DNA of 64,000 nt from Loripinus fragilis. Taxonomy: Eukaryota > Mollusca > Bivalvia > Lucinida > Lucinidae. The DNA is taken from contig OZ026526.1 in the NCBI GenBank assembly GCA_964019695.1, forward strand, positions 8,761,254-8,825,253. The letters run 5' to 3'. Both the position numbers and the translations under genes were made by a program. The notes beneath the pieces are model-generated. The model made no database searches. It was not told the origin of the DNA and saw nothing but the letters and a program-made list of their open reading frames with translations. Positions 32,838-43,845 of the stretch are shown here, one piece after another (position 1 is the first letter of the stretch; every line of letters begins with the position of its first letter).

Positions 32838-33200
32838 ACTAAGTCTGAAACTATGAACATTTTTCGAAATTTTTTACTTTCTTTTTAAATCATTTGTAAA
32901 AGCAGAATTAAGTTAAGTTTTCACAATAAATCTGTTCACTATAGCTGAAAACTGCATGGAAAAGTTAATTATCTTATAAAAACAGGTGTGTTTTCTCTTG
33001 TTTGTAATTATTTGCGTCCCTCCAATAATTATAGACAGCTTATTTTAACATAAATGCTGTTGTTTTGATACTGATAATGTGTTAAGATTTACGAAATTGG
33101 TAAAATGTATACGTGAATTTTAGTTTTTTTTACTGTGTTCTTGAAAAATAGAAACAGTAGTTCTAAAATTAGAAGATCAAACGTTACAGACTATGCAGCT
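32838..33200 (+). mobile_element. 370-bp MITE, copy 1
   Basis: Direct copy of 55443-55805, sharing ATTTTTCGAAATTTTTTACT-like, AAATCATTTGTAAAAG, GCTGAAAACTGCATGGA and GTTACAGACTATGCAGCTTT blocks. The better-preserved copy shows inverted ends. Here the left end is eroded. Confidence 0.75.
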
Positions 33201-33214
33201 TTAAGTGACTCGCA

Positions 33215-33840
33215 TTGGCGAACGGCGACTGCTCAGACGAGCCTGCGCAAACGTGCAGTCTCGTCAGAGCTTTCGCTGCTCGCATACTCAAAGTAAGAAG
33301 GACAAAAAGGCTTTGACTAAATTTCAGCAATTCGCCACCAATGGAAAGCTGCCGAATGACTTGCCTATTTGCAACAAGTACCAAAATCTCAGCGACCATA
33401 AGTCCACATACGCATCTTTTAAAACCAAAACATCGCTCGACGAATCTTACGTACGAGAAGTTTGGAACTACAAAAATGCAAATTGCGATGAATGAAATGA
33501 AAAAATACGAAATTTAAACTGAAATGGTGTAATAAATGATACATTTTCTACTGACGAAGTATGCAACAATTTCACCGAGGTTTATGTTAACCTATGTAAA
33601 TGCTGTATACCGCGGAAAAAGATTGTTATCCGACCATCAGATCGACCATGGTTCACTTCCCAATGAAGGCATAATATATACTCAACGTCAGTGAAAAGTT
33701 ACCAGTAAATCAAGTACACTTAATATACAGGATAATATTTAGTCCATTCTGAACGAAGGACATAGGATACTTCAACACTCAATTATAGGCATAGAATCAC
33801 ATGTATCACCACTATTGAAAACGGTATCCATCACACCGAA
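33215..33840 (+). pseudogene. Non-LTR retrotransposon ORF2, linker region
   Basis: It begins with an AGCAAAGGC-type hairpin (33215-33285). Then LTKFQQFATNGKLPNDLPIC, TYASFKTKTSLDESYVREVW and, after stops, a FTEVYVNLCK-like and IRPSDRPWFTSQ-like region. These match the segment between endonuclease and RT domains of Jockey/CR1-like ORF2. Neither catalytic domain is included. It may be the 5' continuation of the LINE at 35250-37160, or a separate insertion. Confidence 0.6.
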
Positions 33841-35245
33841 TGCATTATAATCATTCTTGATGGACCCCTGTAGTTTCCATTGCATTTTAAAGGAAAATGC
33901 AAACTTTTAGTGCTACCTTAAACTTTGATCCTCATGTTTTTGCGTTTAATGGGATAGCCTAAATCATTTTGGTGGCATTCTCAATGAAAATGTCTAGGGC
34001 ATGTCCTGGCATGTTGTCTTCTGAAAATGATGATTTCAAATTCTTAAAAACAGCGAAAAACATAAAATGCACGTACATCACGTGCACCATAGTTCCAGGG
34101 CTCGTGTAACTGTTTTATCTCTCCGAATCAGCTTGTCGTTGACCAAAAACATGAACGTAACAGTAGTGAAAGAGCTGTATTATATATTTTCCGAAATATT
34201 GAAGTTTCGATACCGGTAACTTTTCATTTAAGCTGAGTATACGACCGACTACGACGCAAAGCCCTTAAATCGAATTTCGAACGGGACATTGAACTTTTTA
34301 AAGCACAAAGGAATAAAGTGAAGAGTATGAAAGTTTGCCCAAGAAACATATACTGAACGAAATTTCAAAATCCGCCAGTTAACAAAACACATTTTCAATT
34401 TACAATGTAGCTCATTTATTATTAAACTGTTTGAAATGATATTTGACACAGTATATTTGGGCACATGTGTCCGTCGATTGAACATAACAAAGTTTGATTC
34501 AATAAGGATTTTCATTTATGCCTAACGTTAGAGTACTAATACTGGTTTTGCACTTGACACACGATGCTAAATGTTTTTCACCTTGTGTATACTCGTATTT
34601 TCATCGACAACTATCCGACAATTTTATTTTATCATAAAAATGCCAACGTTTGGGTTGTATGAGTATAAAGTAGAGGGGTCGGGCTGTGGGTTTGATCGAA
34701 AACGGGGCCTCGCTAAGACTGATTCATATTTTATCATAAAGTTTGACATGTTTTGATAGAGCCGAAAGTTAACACCACAACCTGTCGGTCGTTTTTCATT
34801 TTTGCACTCGTATGACAAGAAAAATCGACAAAAAACTGAGTATTTCGTATGTCTTAAAATGTACTGTATAGCCCACCGTACTTTGGTGCTGTGATGCACA
34901 AATGCTGCATTGGAACGTCGGAAGTGTCGAGATTGATGTGCAGTACACGGTTAATGAATGACGGATGTTTCAATAATATTGTAGACAAAAACATTTCATC
35001 ACCATAAACGCATTTCTGTGTTCTTTTAGACCATATGGGCGTCCATAGGAGCACTGAATTGCATGAAAATTGCTACTTTTTTTACAAAATAAACACGATA
35101 GGGTTCAATAATGTCCAAAGTTTCAATAATATTGTGGACAAAAACATGTCATTTCCATAAAGCACTCTTGTGTTGTTTTATGTCATATGGGCTTCCAAAG
35201 GAACATTTTGGATTACCTTAAAATTCCTACTTGACAAAAGCGAAA
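33841..35245. other. 1.4 kb between LINE pieces, nothing recognised
   Basis: No gene recognised. Two related segments at about 34970-35050 and 35120-35210 (TTTCAATAATATTGT followed by ACAAAAACAT, then CCATATGGGC or TCATATGGGC) form a diverged direct repeat with a period of about 145 bp. Confidence 0.45.
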
Positions 35246-35249
35246 CCCA

Positions 35250-37160
35250 AAAATGCTGAATTATGTCAATTTACAACACCATAAAGTTGGTGTGTTTCGT
35301 TCAGTATATATGAACAAATATGAGAATATGATCTTAGGTAAAAATTGTGGTAGTAAGTCAATTTGGCAACTGATGGACAGACTAGCGGGCAAACAGTCTA
35401 AAACAGGTAATATACCGCCCATTCAAACCCCTAATGACTCATATGCATTCACTGATTCAGAAAAGGCAAATTGCCTCATGGCATTTTCTGTTCCATTTCT
35501 TCAATTGATGATACAAACTCCAATCTTCCAGAATTTACTAAAAGAACAGATTTTTCTTTAGCAAATATAGTTATTAGTCCATCTGAGGTCTCAGAAATTT
35601 TAAGTAATCTTAACTAAATACGCCATCGAGTCCAGATGGCATTAGCCACTGAATGCTGAAAAACACAAGTGGATCAATTGCAACGCCCTTATGCAAACTA
35701 TTCAATTTTTTAAAAATTAATTCGTTTCCGAGCTTATGGGAACTAGCACAGGTTATGCCATTTTTTTTTAAAAAGGAGACAAATCACATGCATCAAATTA
35801 TAGACCGATTTCACTCATTAGTTGCGTAGGGAAAACTTTCGAAAGAATCATTTTCAAACACGTCTATAATCATTTGATTTCTAACTCACTTATATATCAA
35901 TATCAGTCTGGCTTTCTACCAGGGCACTCTACAGTACATCACGTAATAGAATTAATCCACCATATATGTTTGGACCTAGAAAAATATGAAATAAATTGTC
36001 AAATATTTTGTGACATATCTAAGGTCTTTGATTGAGTATGGCATCGAGGCCTATTACATAAATAAAAAAACGATGGCATAAATGGAAATCTCTTGTTGTG
36101 GTTTGAAGATTACCTAAATGACATAAATCAAATGGTTCTCATTATTGGAAAGTCTTCGTTTAAGAAACCAGTTTCAGCAGGCGTTCCGCAGGGGTCTTTA
36201 CTTGGCCCTCTGCTATTTTTAATATACATAAATGACATTTCAGATGATTTAACTTGTTTAGTCCAACTTTTTGCCGATGACACATCATTAAGTTATTCGT
36301 CAGCAGACAAACACTAAATTAAAATAATCTTGAATGAAGACTTACAGAAATTAAGCAAATGGGCAAAAAATGGCTTTTATTTTCAAACCCCCCAAAACTG
36401 AAGTAATGTTAATCTCTTATGTCTTAAACGATAACAATTTTGAACTCAATATGGATGGTACTATTCTGAAGATTGTTGAAACCCATAAACATCTAGGAGT
36501 TCACCTGTCTTCAAATAACAAATGGTCAAAACATATCGATTCTATAATAGAGTCAGCATCGTATAAATATCTTATTTGAGGAAAATTAAATATCCGTTTT
36601 CAAAGCAAAACCTAAATACTCTCTACTGCACTTATATACGACCACTTCTTGAATATGCTAGCGAAGTTTGGGGTGGTAGCACTCAAGCAGACGCAAATAG
36701 ATTAGAGCAAGTTCAGTTGAATGTAGCCCGAATCGTTACTGGACTGCTAGTCTTTGCTTCTTCAGATTAATTGTATTATGAAACAGGATAGGAAACACCA
36801 AAACTGACCATTATGATCAAAATTGTAAATAATGACACCCAAGGTTACCTTGAAAATCCCCTGCCAAACAGAGTCCGAGATTAAACACACTATCAGCTGA
36901 GAAATAACCAAAACTACTAAGTTCCCTATTCTAGGCTGTGTTCGTATGAAAATTCATATTTTCCATCAACTCTAGGGCTATGGAATGAACTGGGTCAAGA
37001 CACACGAAATTCGTCCTTGGTACTTGAATTCAAAAATAGAATCAAAAGTTAGGTTACCGATAAACCGACAAATTACATGATACCAAGAGAAAGAGCTAAC
37101 AAAATATCATTAATCCGAATAAAACATACTTGTAGTAGTCTTAATGCGAATTCAATAGAG
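35250..37160 (+). pseudogene. Non-LTR retrotransposon RT and C-terminus, decayed
   Basis: From 35253: GSKSIWQLMDRLAGKQSK and the DSEKANCLMAF block that precedes the RT. Then SPSEVSEILSNLN, NYRPISLISCVGKTFERIIF-like, QSGFLPGHSTVHHVIE-like and FCDISKVFD-like residues. The RT core at 36093-36317 has [20 protein letters not shown] and [13 protein letters not shown] (the A-D-D catalytic box), followed by the HKHLGVHLSSNNKWSKHID and CTYIRPLLEYASEVWGG thumb-region blocks. Several frameshifts and stops, so inactive. Closest to Jockey/CR1-type elements. Its 3' end near 37160 shows no clear poly-A. Confidence 0.85.
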
Positions 37161-37689
37161 TAAATACCGTCGCCAGTTCTCTTTGCAGCTGTGGAACAGC
37201 AAACGAAACGGCCCAACAATAGTTTTTCAATTGTTACTTATTTATTGTTGCTAGAAACCGTTTACTAGCAGCATTACTCGCAGTTCCTATTACTTTAGAT
37301 ACACTCCTGTACGGTCATGATCTTTTGACTTTTGTAACCAACAAGGAGCTCCATAAGGCAGTTTTACAATTTATAAAGGACACGGGTAGATTTAAGTAAG
37401 GTACTTCAAGAAATACAAAACAAATATACAAATAAATAGAAAGTAGTGCCGTTACCACACCTTTCAAACAATTTGGTTTACTTTCTGAACCTAAAAAAGT
37501 AGACCGTATCAGTCAATTCGTTGTAGTATTATACTATTTGTATATGTTTTGGGGAGAGGATTTTCTAATGTTGTTATAACTTGTATCCAATCCCTTTGTT
37601 TATACACAATAAATTATGTTTAATCTAAAGAAGACGTTTAAAGAAACAATATTCATCCGCAAGTAAAGGTAAATATCGCAAACGGAAAT
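37161..37689. other. Intergenic, nothing recognised
   Basis: A short segment near 37560-37625 (AATGTTGTTATAACTTGTAT with CCAATCCC and CAATAAATTATG) resembles 9797-9855. No gene. Confidence 0.4.
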
Positions 37690-38070
37690 ACTGTTAGCAT
37701 AACGTCAGGCGTAGACTTTTTTAAAGAGTAGAACGTCCCCAAGTAAACACGCCATCAATTCAAAAACACGTCTAGCCGAGCCTCACATTATGTGATTTTT
37801 TTCATCTTCATCATAAAAAATTTAACATGAATTAAGGCACTGCCTTATGACGGGTATGACAGACAGTTTCTATGCGCCAAAGGTGAGGCATACATAGTAC
37901 TCAATCACTAGTACTTAATCACACTGTCCATTCTAAGTGCATGAGTCTTCTCATCGTGTCTGGAGCATACCTCCTATACTATTAAAGGTAGGAATACCAA
38001 ATTCGGTATGCGGTTGCATCTTGGGGTGCAAAATATTGTGTACCATTTTTGGGGTCACTGTGTCCTTGAC
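37690..38070 (-). repeat. Reverse fragment of ERE-array family
   Basis: Contains the complements of array blocks: GCGCCAAAGGTGAGGCATAC, GTCTGGAGCATACCTCCTAT, AGGAATACCAAATTCGG and TTTTTGGGGTCACTGTGTCC. The palindrome is degraded. The 5' part also matches 29040-29110. Confidence 0.65.
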
Positions 38071-38469
38071 CTCCTTTCATCTTTTTCATCATCACCGTCC
38101 AAATGCATACGCTCTCATTCAAAGATGCTATATACTTCTCAGGACTATTACAGCTTGGAACGCATTTAAACAGAAATTACCGAATAAGAACTGTGCATAA
38201 AAAATCTCAAAAGCCACTGAGCCAATTAAGCTCATTTTCCTGTGAATGAGAAAACAAAAAGTTTGCATAAATTGTCGAAGTTACACCATCGAGATGGCCG
38301 CAAACCTTAATGGGTGTAAACCATAAACAATACATATTTTGTGTTTGACTCTCACTCAAGAGACGCCTTCTGTAAAAACGTCATATAAAAAAAAATATAG
38401 ACCTTGTTTTCTAATCTAAGGTCCGAAGGGGTTAGCGACTAGTTACTTTGGTCGTGGCAGTCTGAAGCC
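38071..38469. other. Intergenic, nothing recognised
   Basis: No gene or repeat I can support. Confidence 0.4.
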
Positions 38470-39375
38470 TCCATGCGAGCTTAACATTTTTGTGCAGATA
38501 TACTGCACCTCAATACCAGTAAAATGCATTTAAAGTAAGTAAGTAAGGGTGCAAAGATCAGGAATCGATACAATCAAGTACCACACCTGACCCAGGATAC
38601 CAATGGGAAAGTGACAAACTTATAGTAGACACCACAAACGAGAGCCAAGAGGTCAGCCCTTTCCCAGCAGGTGACCACAAAGCACATATAAACAGACGCG
38701 CACAAAGACATAGCAAACACAAGACAGAAGATAAACATAAAAGATCCACAAAAGAAGTACTGTCTTGGAACGGTCAGTAAAATATTTTACTGGAGGGCTT
38801 AAACCGGTTTAACGGCGCCAACCTCACCCTTAATTCAGATGTGGATCAAGACACATAGATATTTGGTTTGCATGAAACCCCTAACTTATCAATGCATTAT
38901 CTCCTAAAACATATAAATCAAGATATAACAAGGAGATAAAGCAAAGATAAGGACTCAACAGTAAATCAAACTGAATACCGGAGCAAAAGAAATCCAACAG
39001 GTAAACCCCGGTGGGCCCGACAAACAGCCAAAGCATCAGGCCCCTACCATCTCAACAATAGATAAGCCTTTAAGTCGGAACCATCATAGAGTCTGAAGTC
39101 CGACCCACTGGCGTGCAATTACAGAGGAAAGCAAAGTTGCCAACCGAGATTGGGTTGACTACCAAGCATGCAGTCTGTTGCAATACATTAATGTTATAGC
39201 CAATCTTTTTATAATGGGAAATTATTTTAATAAACTGCGCTGAAAAATTATTAGAGCCAACAATCTTCTTCAACTTATACACCAAGTCACCATAGAAATC
39301 AGGTTCCGAAAGTCCTTGGCGCAAGAGAGATTTAAGTCCAACTTGGAATTTAGAAATCAAATCATAGTATTGTCT

Positions 39376-40167
39376 TTAAAATTTTGAAAATGTTTTGCGA
39401 AGTTTATGATACCGATAGCCTTGTTTAAGAAGTTTCTGAGTTAACAATTTATTGCGAGTGTTGAAGTCAGCAACATAGCTAGATGCTCTAGCAAAACGAA
39501 TGAGTTGAGAGATATATACTCCATAGGATGTAGAACGAGGAACATCACCATCTAAAAATGGGAAATTGACAATTTCAAAATCAAAGTCGTCACGTTTATC
39601 ATAAATTTTGGTAGAAACAATATCATTAGAAATAGACAAATGCAAGTCTAAAAATGCGGCTTCGGTATCAGAGGCATTGGGTTGATTCAGTTGGAGCTCT
39701 GAAGGGTATATTTGACTAACCATATTGTCAAAATAAACATTATTAATATTTAAAATATCGTCCAAATATCTGGAAGTAGTGTTAAACGCATCAATAACAT
39801 CAGCCTGCTTATCATCAGAAAGAGACATCATAAAGTCCCTCTCATAACAAAACAGGAATAAATCTGCAACCAGGGGAGCACAATTAGTGCCCATAGGAAT
39901 CCCACCTACTTGTCTATAGAGCTTGGTGCCAAATCGAATAAAAATATTGTCCAACATAACGGTCAGCGCATCACATACATTTTGACACGACCATGCATGA
40001 TATTTTTTAGGTTTTTCTGAAGTAAAAAAAAATGCATTTCTGTCATTACATGCAAAGTAAGGAGAGCCTTCTCTCTGGAAGGTTCTTTCAATAAGATCAA
40101 TAAGTTTTTCTTTAATTAAATTATGAGGTAAAGTAGTGTAAAGAGTAGAAAAATCATAAGTAGACAA
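39376..40167 (-). pseudogene. Penelope-like reverse transcriptase domain
   Basis: A 263-codon open segment starting inside the protein (STYDFSTLYTTLPHNLIKEK). RT landmarks in order: FDNIF-like DNIFIRFG (about 92-99), GIPMGTNCAPLVADLFLFCY (about 109-128), SRYLDDILNINN with the Y-x-D-D box (about 152-155), AAFLDLHLSI, and KIYDKRDDFDFEIVNFPFLD followed by SYGVYISQLIRFARASSYVA. This RT type, with a G-I-P-M-G-T-N motif and no C-terminal endonuclease, is widespread in invertebrates. I assign it to Penelope-like elements with moderate confidence. A TAA after FSKF ends the frame. The protein continues in another ORF (39070-39360) to a terminus ending TSDSMMVPT, so it is a recently disabled copy. Confidence 0.75.
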
Positions 40168-40196
40168 ACTGGTCGCATTAAAATCTCTAGCTTTAA

Positions 40197-40892
40197 CCCC
40201 TTCACTGCCTTACCCCGAGTCAGGCTCGGGGTGAATACCGCTTCCTATACGCCAGTACCCTGAGTCAGGCTCGTGCTAAACATGGGTTAAACACGGTGTT
40301 GTTCATATGCGTGTAATATTCAAGGGACAGAACTCAATTATCCTTATCTGCTCTAAAATTGAAGAGTTAACTTTTTCAAGATTTATATCATAATTCGGGG
40401 CCGAAAGCTTGCTTTTCACAGGAAAAACGGCCCTTTTGGTGAAGAACTCGTTTTTTTTCAAAGATGACAGATGATCGTTGCATTAGTCTGTTTTGTTTCT
40501 TTGAAGTAGAGGTTATTTTGGAAGTCTAAAATGGCTTGTATATGGATGACAATTGATATCAATTGGAATCAGCAATGGTAAAGGAGGAAATTCCTGTCAT
40601 TCTCAAGTTTTTGAACCATTGTTTCGCAACCATTCCAAAACAATGATGTTGTAAACGAAAGTAGACATTCATGTATTTTCTGCTATTGAAATTTTTTTTT
40701 TCGACATGCTATCACTAGAAAACATTATTGCAGACATTGTACCAATAGTCTCAAACAAGCAGGAAAACATTTGGTGTAAATCCCTTCAGTGGTTATGATT
40801 TTGTATGAAATTATATGTAACACCATAAAAAGATCAAAATAGCCGTATTTTCCCCCGGCATATTGCGTGCATTATATACGGCAGTGAAGGGG
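40197..40892. mobile_element. piggyBac-type MITE in TTAA site
   Basis: TTAA flanks both sides (40193-40196 and 40893-40896). The ends are perfect 13-bp inverted repeats, CCCCTTCACTGCC and GGCAGTGAAGGGG. Removing the 696 bp and one TTAA restores continuous RT reading sequence on the minus strand (GEILDKL-K-ARDFNATSLSTY), which proves the insertion point. A CCCCGAGTCAGGCTCGGGG hairpin lies just inside the left end. No transposase is encoded, so mobility depended on an enzyme supplied elsewhere. Confidence 0.92.
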
Positions 40893-40924
40893 TTAAGTTT
40901 ATCTAAAATTTCACCTGAATTTTT

Positions 40925-41240
40925 AATAGACCAAAATAGTGGCCCTAGTGGCTTAGGCTGCGGTCCGTTCTTAAGCGGTGGATCTGTTGTTGTTGATTCG
41001 TTGTTGATTAAAACTCCCATTGTGGGATCTTTTAATTGTTTTATGTTTTGTTGTGCGTTACTTTATGGCCATTCTAGTTTTGCAATCATCTTGATGGGGA
41101 AGAGAGAGTTGGTTGCTTTGCTAATTTTGTCGCCCTGGTGTCTCGTGATTGCTGTGTGGTTCATCCTCACGGTGCCATGGGTTTGTCTGCAGCTTGTAAT
41201 TGTGGTATTTACTGATCATACTCACTTACTATTTATGAAT
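40925..41240 (+). repeat. Penelope-like 3' end (subfamily A), head-to-head
   Basis: GTCCGTTCTTAAGCGGTGGA to TTACTGATCATACTCACTTA, in plus orientation. It is joined to the truncated 5' end of the minus-strand RT copy at about 40922, producing an inverted compound insertion. The plus-strand open frame over it is incidental. Confidence 0.75.
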
Positions 41241-41310
41241 ACATGCATGCTAAGAATAATTTGAAAGTAATCAACTAGGCAAGCCCTCCTTTTAAAAAGG
41301 GAAATTTATA

Positions 41311-41350
41311 GTAGTCTTGACTGTATCGATTCCTGATCTTACTTCGAGAA
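41311..41350 (+). repeat. Tiny Penelope-like 3' end (subfamily B)
   Basis: TTGACTGTATCGATTCCTGA with TCTTACTTCG, the last 35-40 bases of the subfamily B terminus only. Confidence 0.55.
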
Positions 41351-41548
41351 TGGGGTGGTAGTAGTGGATATTAGATGGACAGCTTATATAGAACGGAAAA
41401 GGTTTTCAAACTTAAATATTTGGTTTTGACTAGTGTCAATGTGGACAATGTGTCTCAGGGTTAGCTATAAGTTGACACCGGTATCGTGTCTGCTTTCCGG
41501 CTTGCTTTATCTGTTATGTCGCGAAGTAATTTATGTTCTGCACGAAAA

Positions 41549-43320
41549 ATGTTAGTTTTTGTATATGGTACTTTGAAATCTGGACAACCGAATCATAATT
41601 TGATCAAAGAAGAAACTCGGGGAACATGTGTATCAGTTGGAACAGCTGTCACGAGGGAGAAGTACCCACTTGTTGTTGCGTCCCGTTATAATGTGCCATA
41701 TTTATTGTACAAGCCGGGAACTGGACAGGTAAGAAACAACAAACTATACTGTTCAAAGATTGAAAGGACCAATAGTTTTTATCCGGTATTTTTGTAAAAC
41801 TAGATTCTATTGACTAAAATAGATATGAGCCGCGACATGAGATTTCCAACAATGTGTATGTGCGACCAGCAAAGGCTCAGACCAGCCTGCGCATACGCGC
41901 AGTCTGATCAGAGCATTTGCTAGTCACTTGAATATGTTTCTAAGCCCAAAATGAGGCTACCCAGGCTCGTCTGAGTCTACACTTGTCAAAATGCCACAGT
42001 CTTGGCTCAATTATTTGCAACACAGGCTAAATTAGCATGAAGTATTAACCAACGGGCTGAGATCACCCCGTCCGTCAAGCATTTGACCAGTTGGTGAACT
42101 CTTTGCATGATGGGTATTAATGTTTCATGATTTTGATATCGTCTGCTGTCTTTAATCAAAAATGCTTTTTCAATTTTTTCTGTCAGGAGCACCGTCAGAG
42201 ACAGAGTGTTACAATGTTTAGATTCAGAAAAGGACCGACATGTCGGTCCTAATCTGGGTCGAAAAATTTTGCTAAAGTTAGGTATATCATCAGACGACAA
42301 AATCACCGCTAGCATAGAAAAGCTTAATAAAACCTCCCTTTCATGAGAAACGTCAATGGACTGAAAAATAACGACTGAAAAAAAAAACTGGTAGGAAAAA
42401 AGTCGAGGCCATTTCGAATGTATTGAAAGAAAAGAAAAAAAAAAACAGAAGAAAAAAAGATTCGTTACGATAAAAAATCATAAAACGACATTTAGTAATA
42501 TATAATCTACATGTATAACAAAGCTACTACCGTCTATGAAGGCAAAGACACACACTCAGGTCATGTCGTCATGTTCGTACCGTGATTGTGCATAGAAATT
42601 TACCGGATTTGAGCCAAAACATGGCAAAACCAACAAAATAGGAAATATATTAACCTGGTATTGTCTCTAGACGATACATTCTGATCACAATTATAATTTT
42701 GTGATCAATTTAACGTTTAATTTGATCCACAGTAGTCGAAAATGGCCATGCGAGTCTAAAGGCACAGCAAACAGTTATACATTTACTCACGTGCAAAGAA
42801 AACATACCGATTTCCTTTACCATAAGGGACTGCTCCTAAAGGAATCATTTCGCTCCCTCCGGGGTAAAATTCTGCCATTTAAGAGAAGTCACCATTTTGA
42901 AAAGGGGCATACTTTAGGAGAATCGCTTCTCTCTTTGATGTGCGTATATAGCGTTATGACTAAGCACATGGCCGTTTTCTTTTCTAGAACATTCAGGGGG
43001 AAGTTTACGAAGTAGACAATGAGCGTTTACAGATTCTAGACGAATTGGAACGTCACCCAGTCTACTACGAACGCCACCAAATCGACGTTGAACTCTTGGG
43101 ACCTTCTAACCTTGAAAGTACAGGCGCGAAATCATTCTCTTGTGAGGCCTATTTCCTGGTTGAGTTTCTAGATGATTTGTTGAAGCTACCAATGCACAAA
43201 AGATATTCCGACAATCATAACGGCTTGAGCTACGTAAAGCACGTCGACAGACCGACTGATGTAACACAACTTGACTGGTGGGGTGAGGTGCACAAAGGGT
43301 ACAAGAAAACAGAATCTTGA
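41549..43320 (+). CDS. GGACT: Gamma-glutamylaminecyclotransferase-like protein (2 exons)
   Basis: Exon 1 is 41549-41728 and exon 2 is 42988-43320, giving 170 residues. The donor is CAG|GTAAGA and the acceptor TTTTCTTTTCTAG|AAC, in phase 0. The protein starts MLVFVYGTLKSGQPNHNLIK, the Y-G-T-L substrate-binding loop of the GGCT/AIG2 fold. YPLVVASRYNVPYLLYKPGT follows, and the splice junction gives GQ-NIQGEVYEVD. Glu81 in ILDELERHPVYYER is at the position of the catalytic Glu. GGACT frees lysine from gamma-glutamyl-lysine as 5-oxoproline plus lysine, finishing the breakdown of transglutaminase cross-links in the cytosol. Length is near the roughly 150 residues of vertebrate GGACT, with a longer C-terminus. 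An in-frame ATG at 41516 would add 11 residues; I prefer 41549 because family members start just before the Y-G-T-L loop. The intron hosts a MITE and a hairpin. Confidence 0.9.
41826..42009. mobile_element. MITE, TGAGCCG family, copy 2 (intronic)
   Basis: Left end TGAGCCGCGACATGAGATTT, right end TTGGCTCA, with the interior hairpin GACCAGCCTGCGCATACGCG paired to CAGTCTGATCAGAGC. A shorter relative of 7122-7359. It lies inside the GGACT intron. Confidence 0.7.
42222..42260. repeat. GATCAG-family hairpin with 20-bp perfect core
   Basis: AGGACCGACATGTCGGTCCT (42231-42250) is a perfect palindrome. AGATTCAG and CTAATCTGGGTC flank it as imperfect outer arms. Confidence 0.8.
42310..42987 (+). other. 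GGACT intron, 3' part
   Basis: Intronic. A-rich tract at 42370-42460, no further exon recognised. The 104-codon open frame at 42701-43015 runs through the acceptor and is a by-product. Confidence 0.5.
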
Positions 43321-43845
43321 TGATGAACATATTTTAGTTGACTCAGTTTATCAGTCAGGGGCATAACCTGTGTAAGTTAAAATATATATCACTTGAAGAA
43401 GTTAAAATTTCGCATTTTCCACAATGATTTCGAAGCGAGGCGTCAGAAAGTAACTTATATAGGTTATATCTGAAATTATTAAGGCCAAGGTCAAATTTAC
43501 AAGCTCAAACTATAACTTATTCAAGTTAAAAAGTAGCTTATTTTCTGATTTCCAATGACCCTGCGTACACATTTCTAGATGATGCGTACGGAATTTTATT
43601 GCACAATCGTAAAGTTATGTAATAGGTACTTAAAATGAAATTACACACATGACCACGACAATTGCTGTAACTCCAGAATATGAAGATGAAAAAAGATTCT
43701 TTCACCCAGACAGATTACTTTTGATTTTATTGCAATAATAATTAACTGATTTAAGTGATATATTTTTTTTTAACTTTTGGAGGTAATGCACCTGACTGTT
43801 TATCGGCATGGTTGATGAGATTTTGGTACTTATGATAGGCTTTTA
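43321..43845. other. Downstream of GGACT, likely 3'UTR or intergenic
   Basis: No coding motif. No single convincing poly-A signal could be chosen. Confidence 0.4.

Larger units (their letters stand above)
38470..40920 (-). mobile_element. Penelope-like retroelement, best preserved copy
   Basis: Minus-strand element. Coding begins 5' at about 40920 (truncated), is interrupted by a piggyBac-type MITE at 40197-40892, and continues through 40167-39376 and 39360-39070. The 3'UTR runs from 39069 to a (TTAC)n tail at about 38536. It carries the subfamily B stem-loop (38897-38905 with 38931-38939), AAACCGGTTTAA and the GATTGTATCGATTCCTGATC terminus. A 60-bp scrap of subfamily A 3'UTR in plus orientation (38470-38535) abuts the tail, giving a tail-to-tail junction. 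No GIY-YIG endonuclease domain is visible after the RT. An N-terminal domain, if one existed, has been lost by 5' truncation. Confidence 0.75.

Noticed and set aside
42701..43015. Separate 104-aa gene between GGACT exons
   Set aside because: It runs through the intron and the splice acceptor in the wrong frame, with no recognisable domain.
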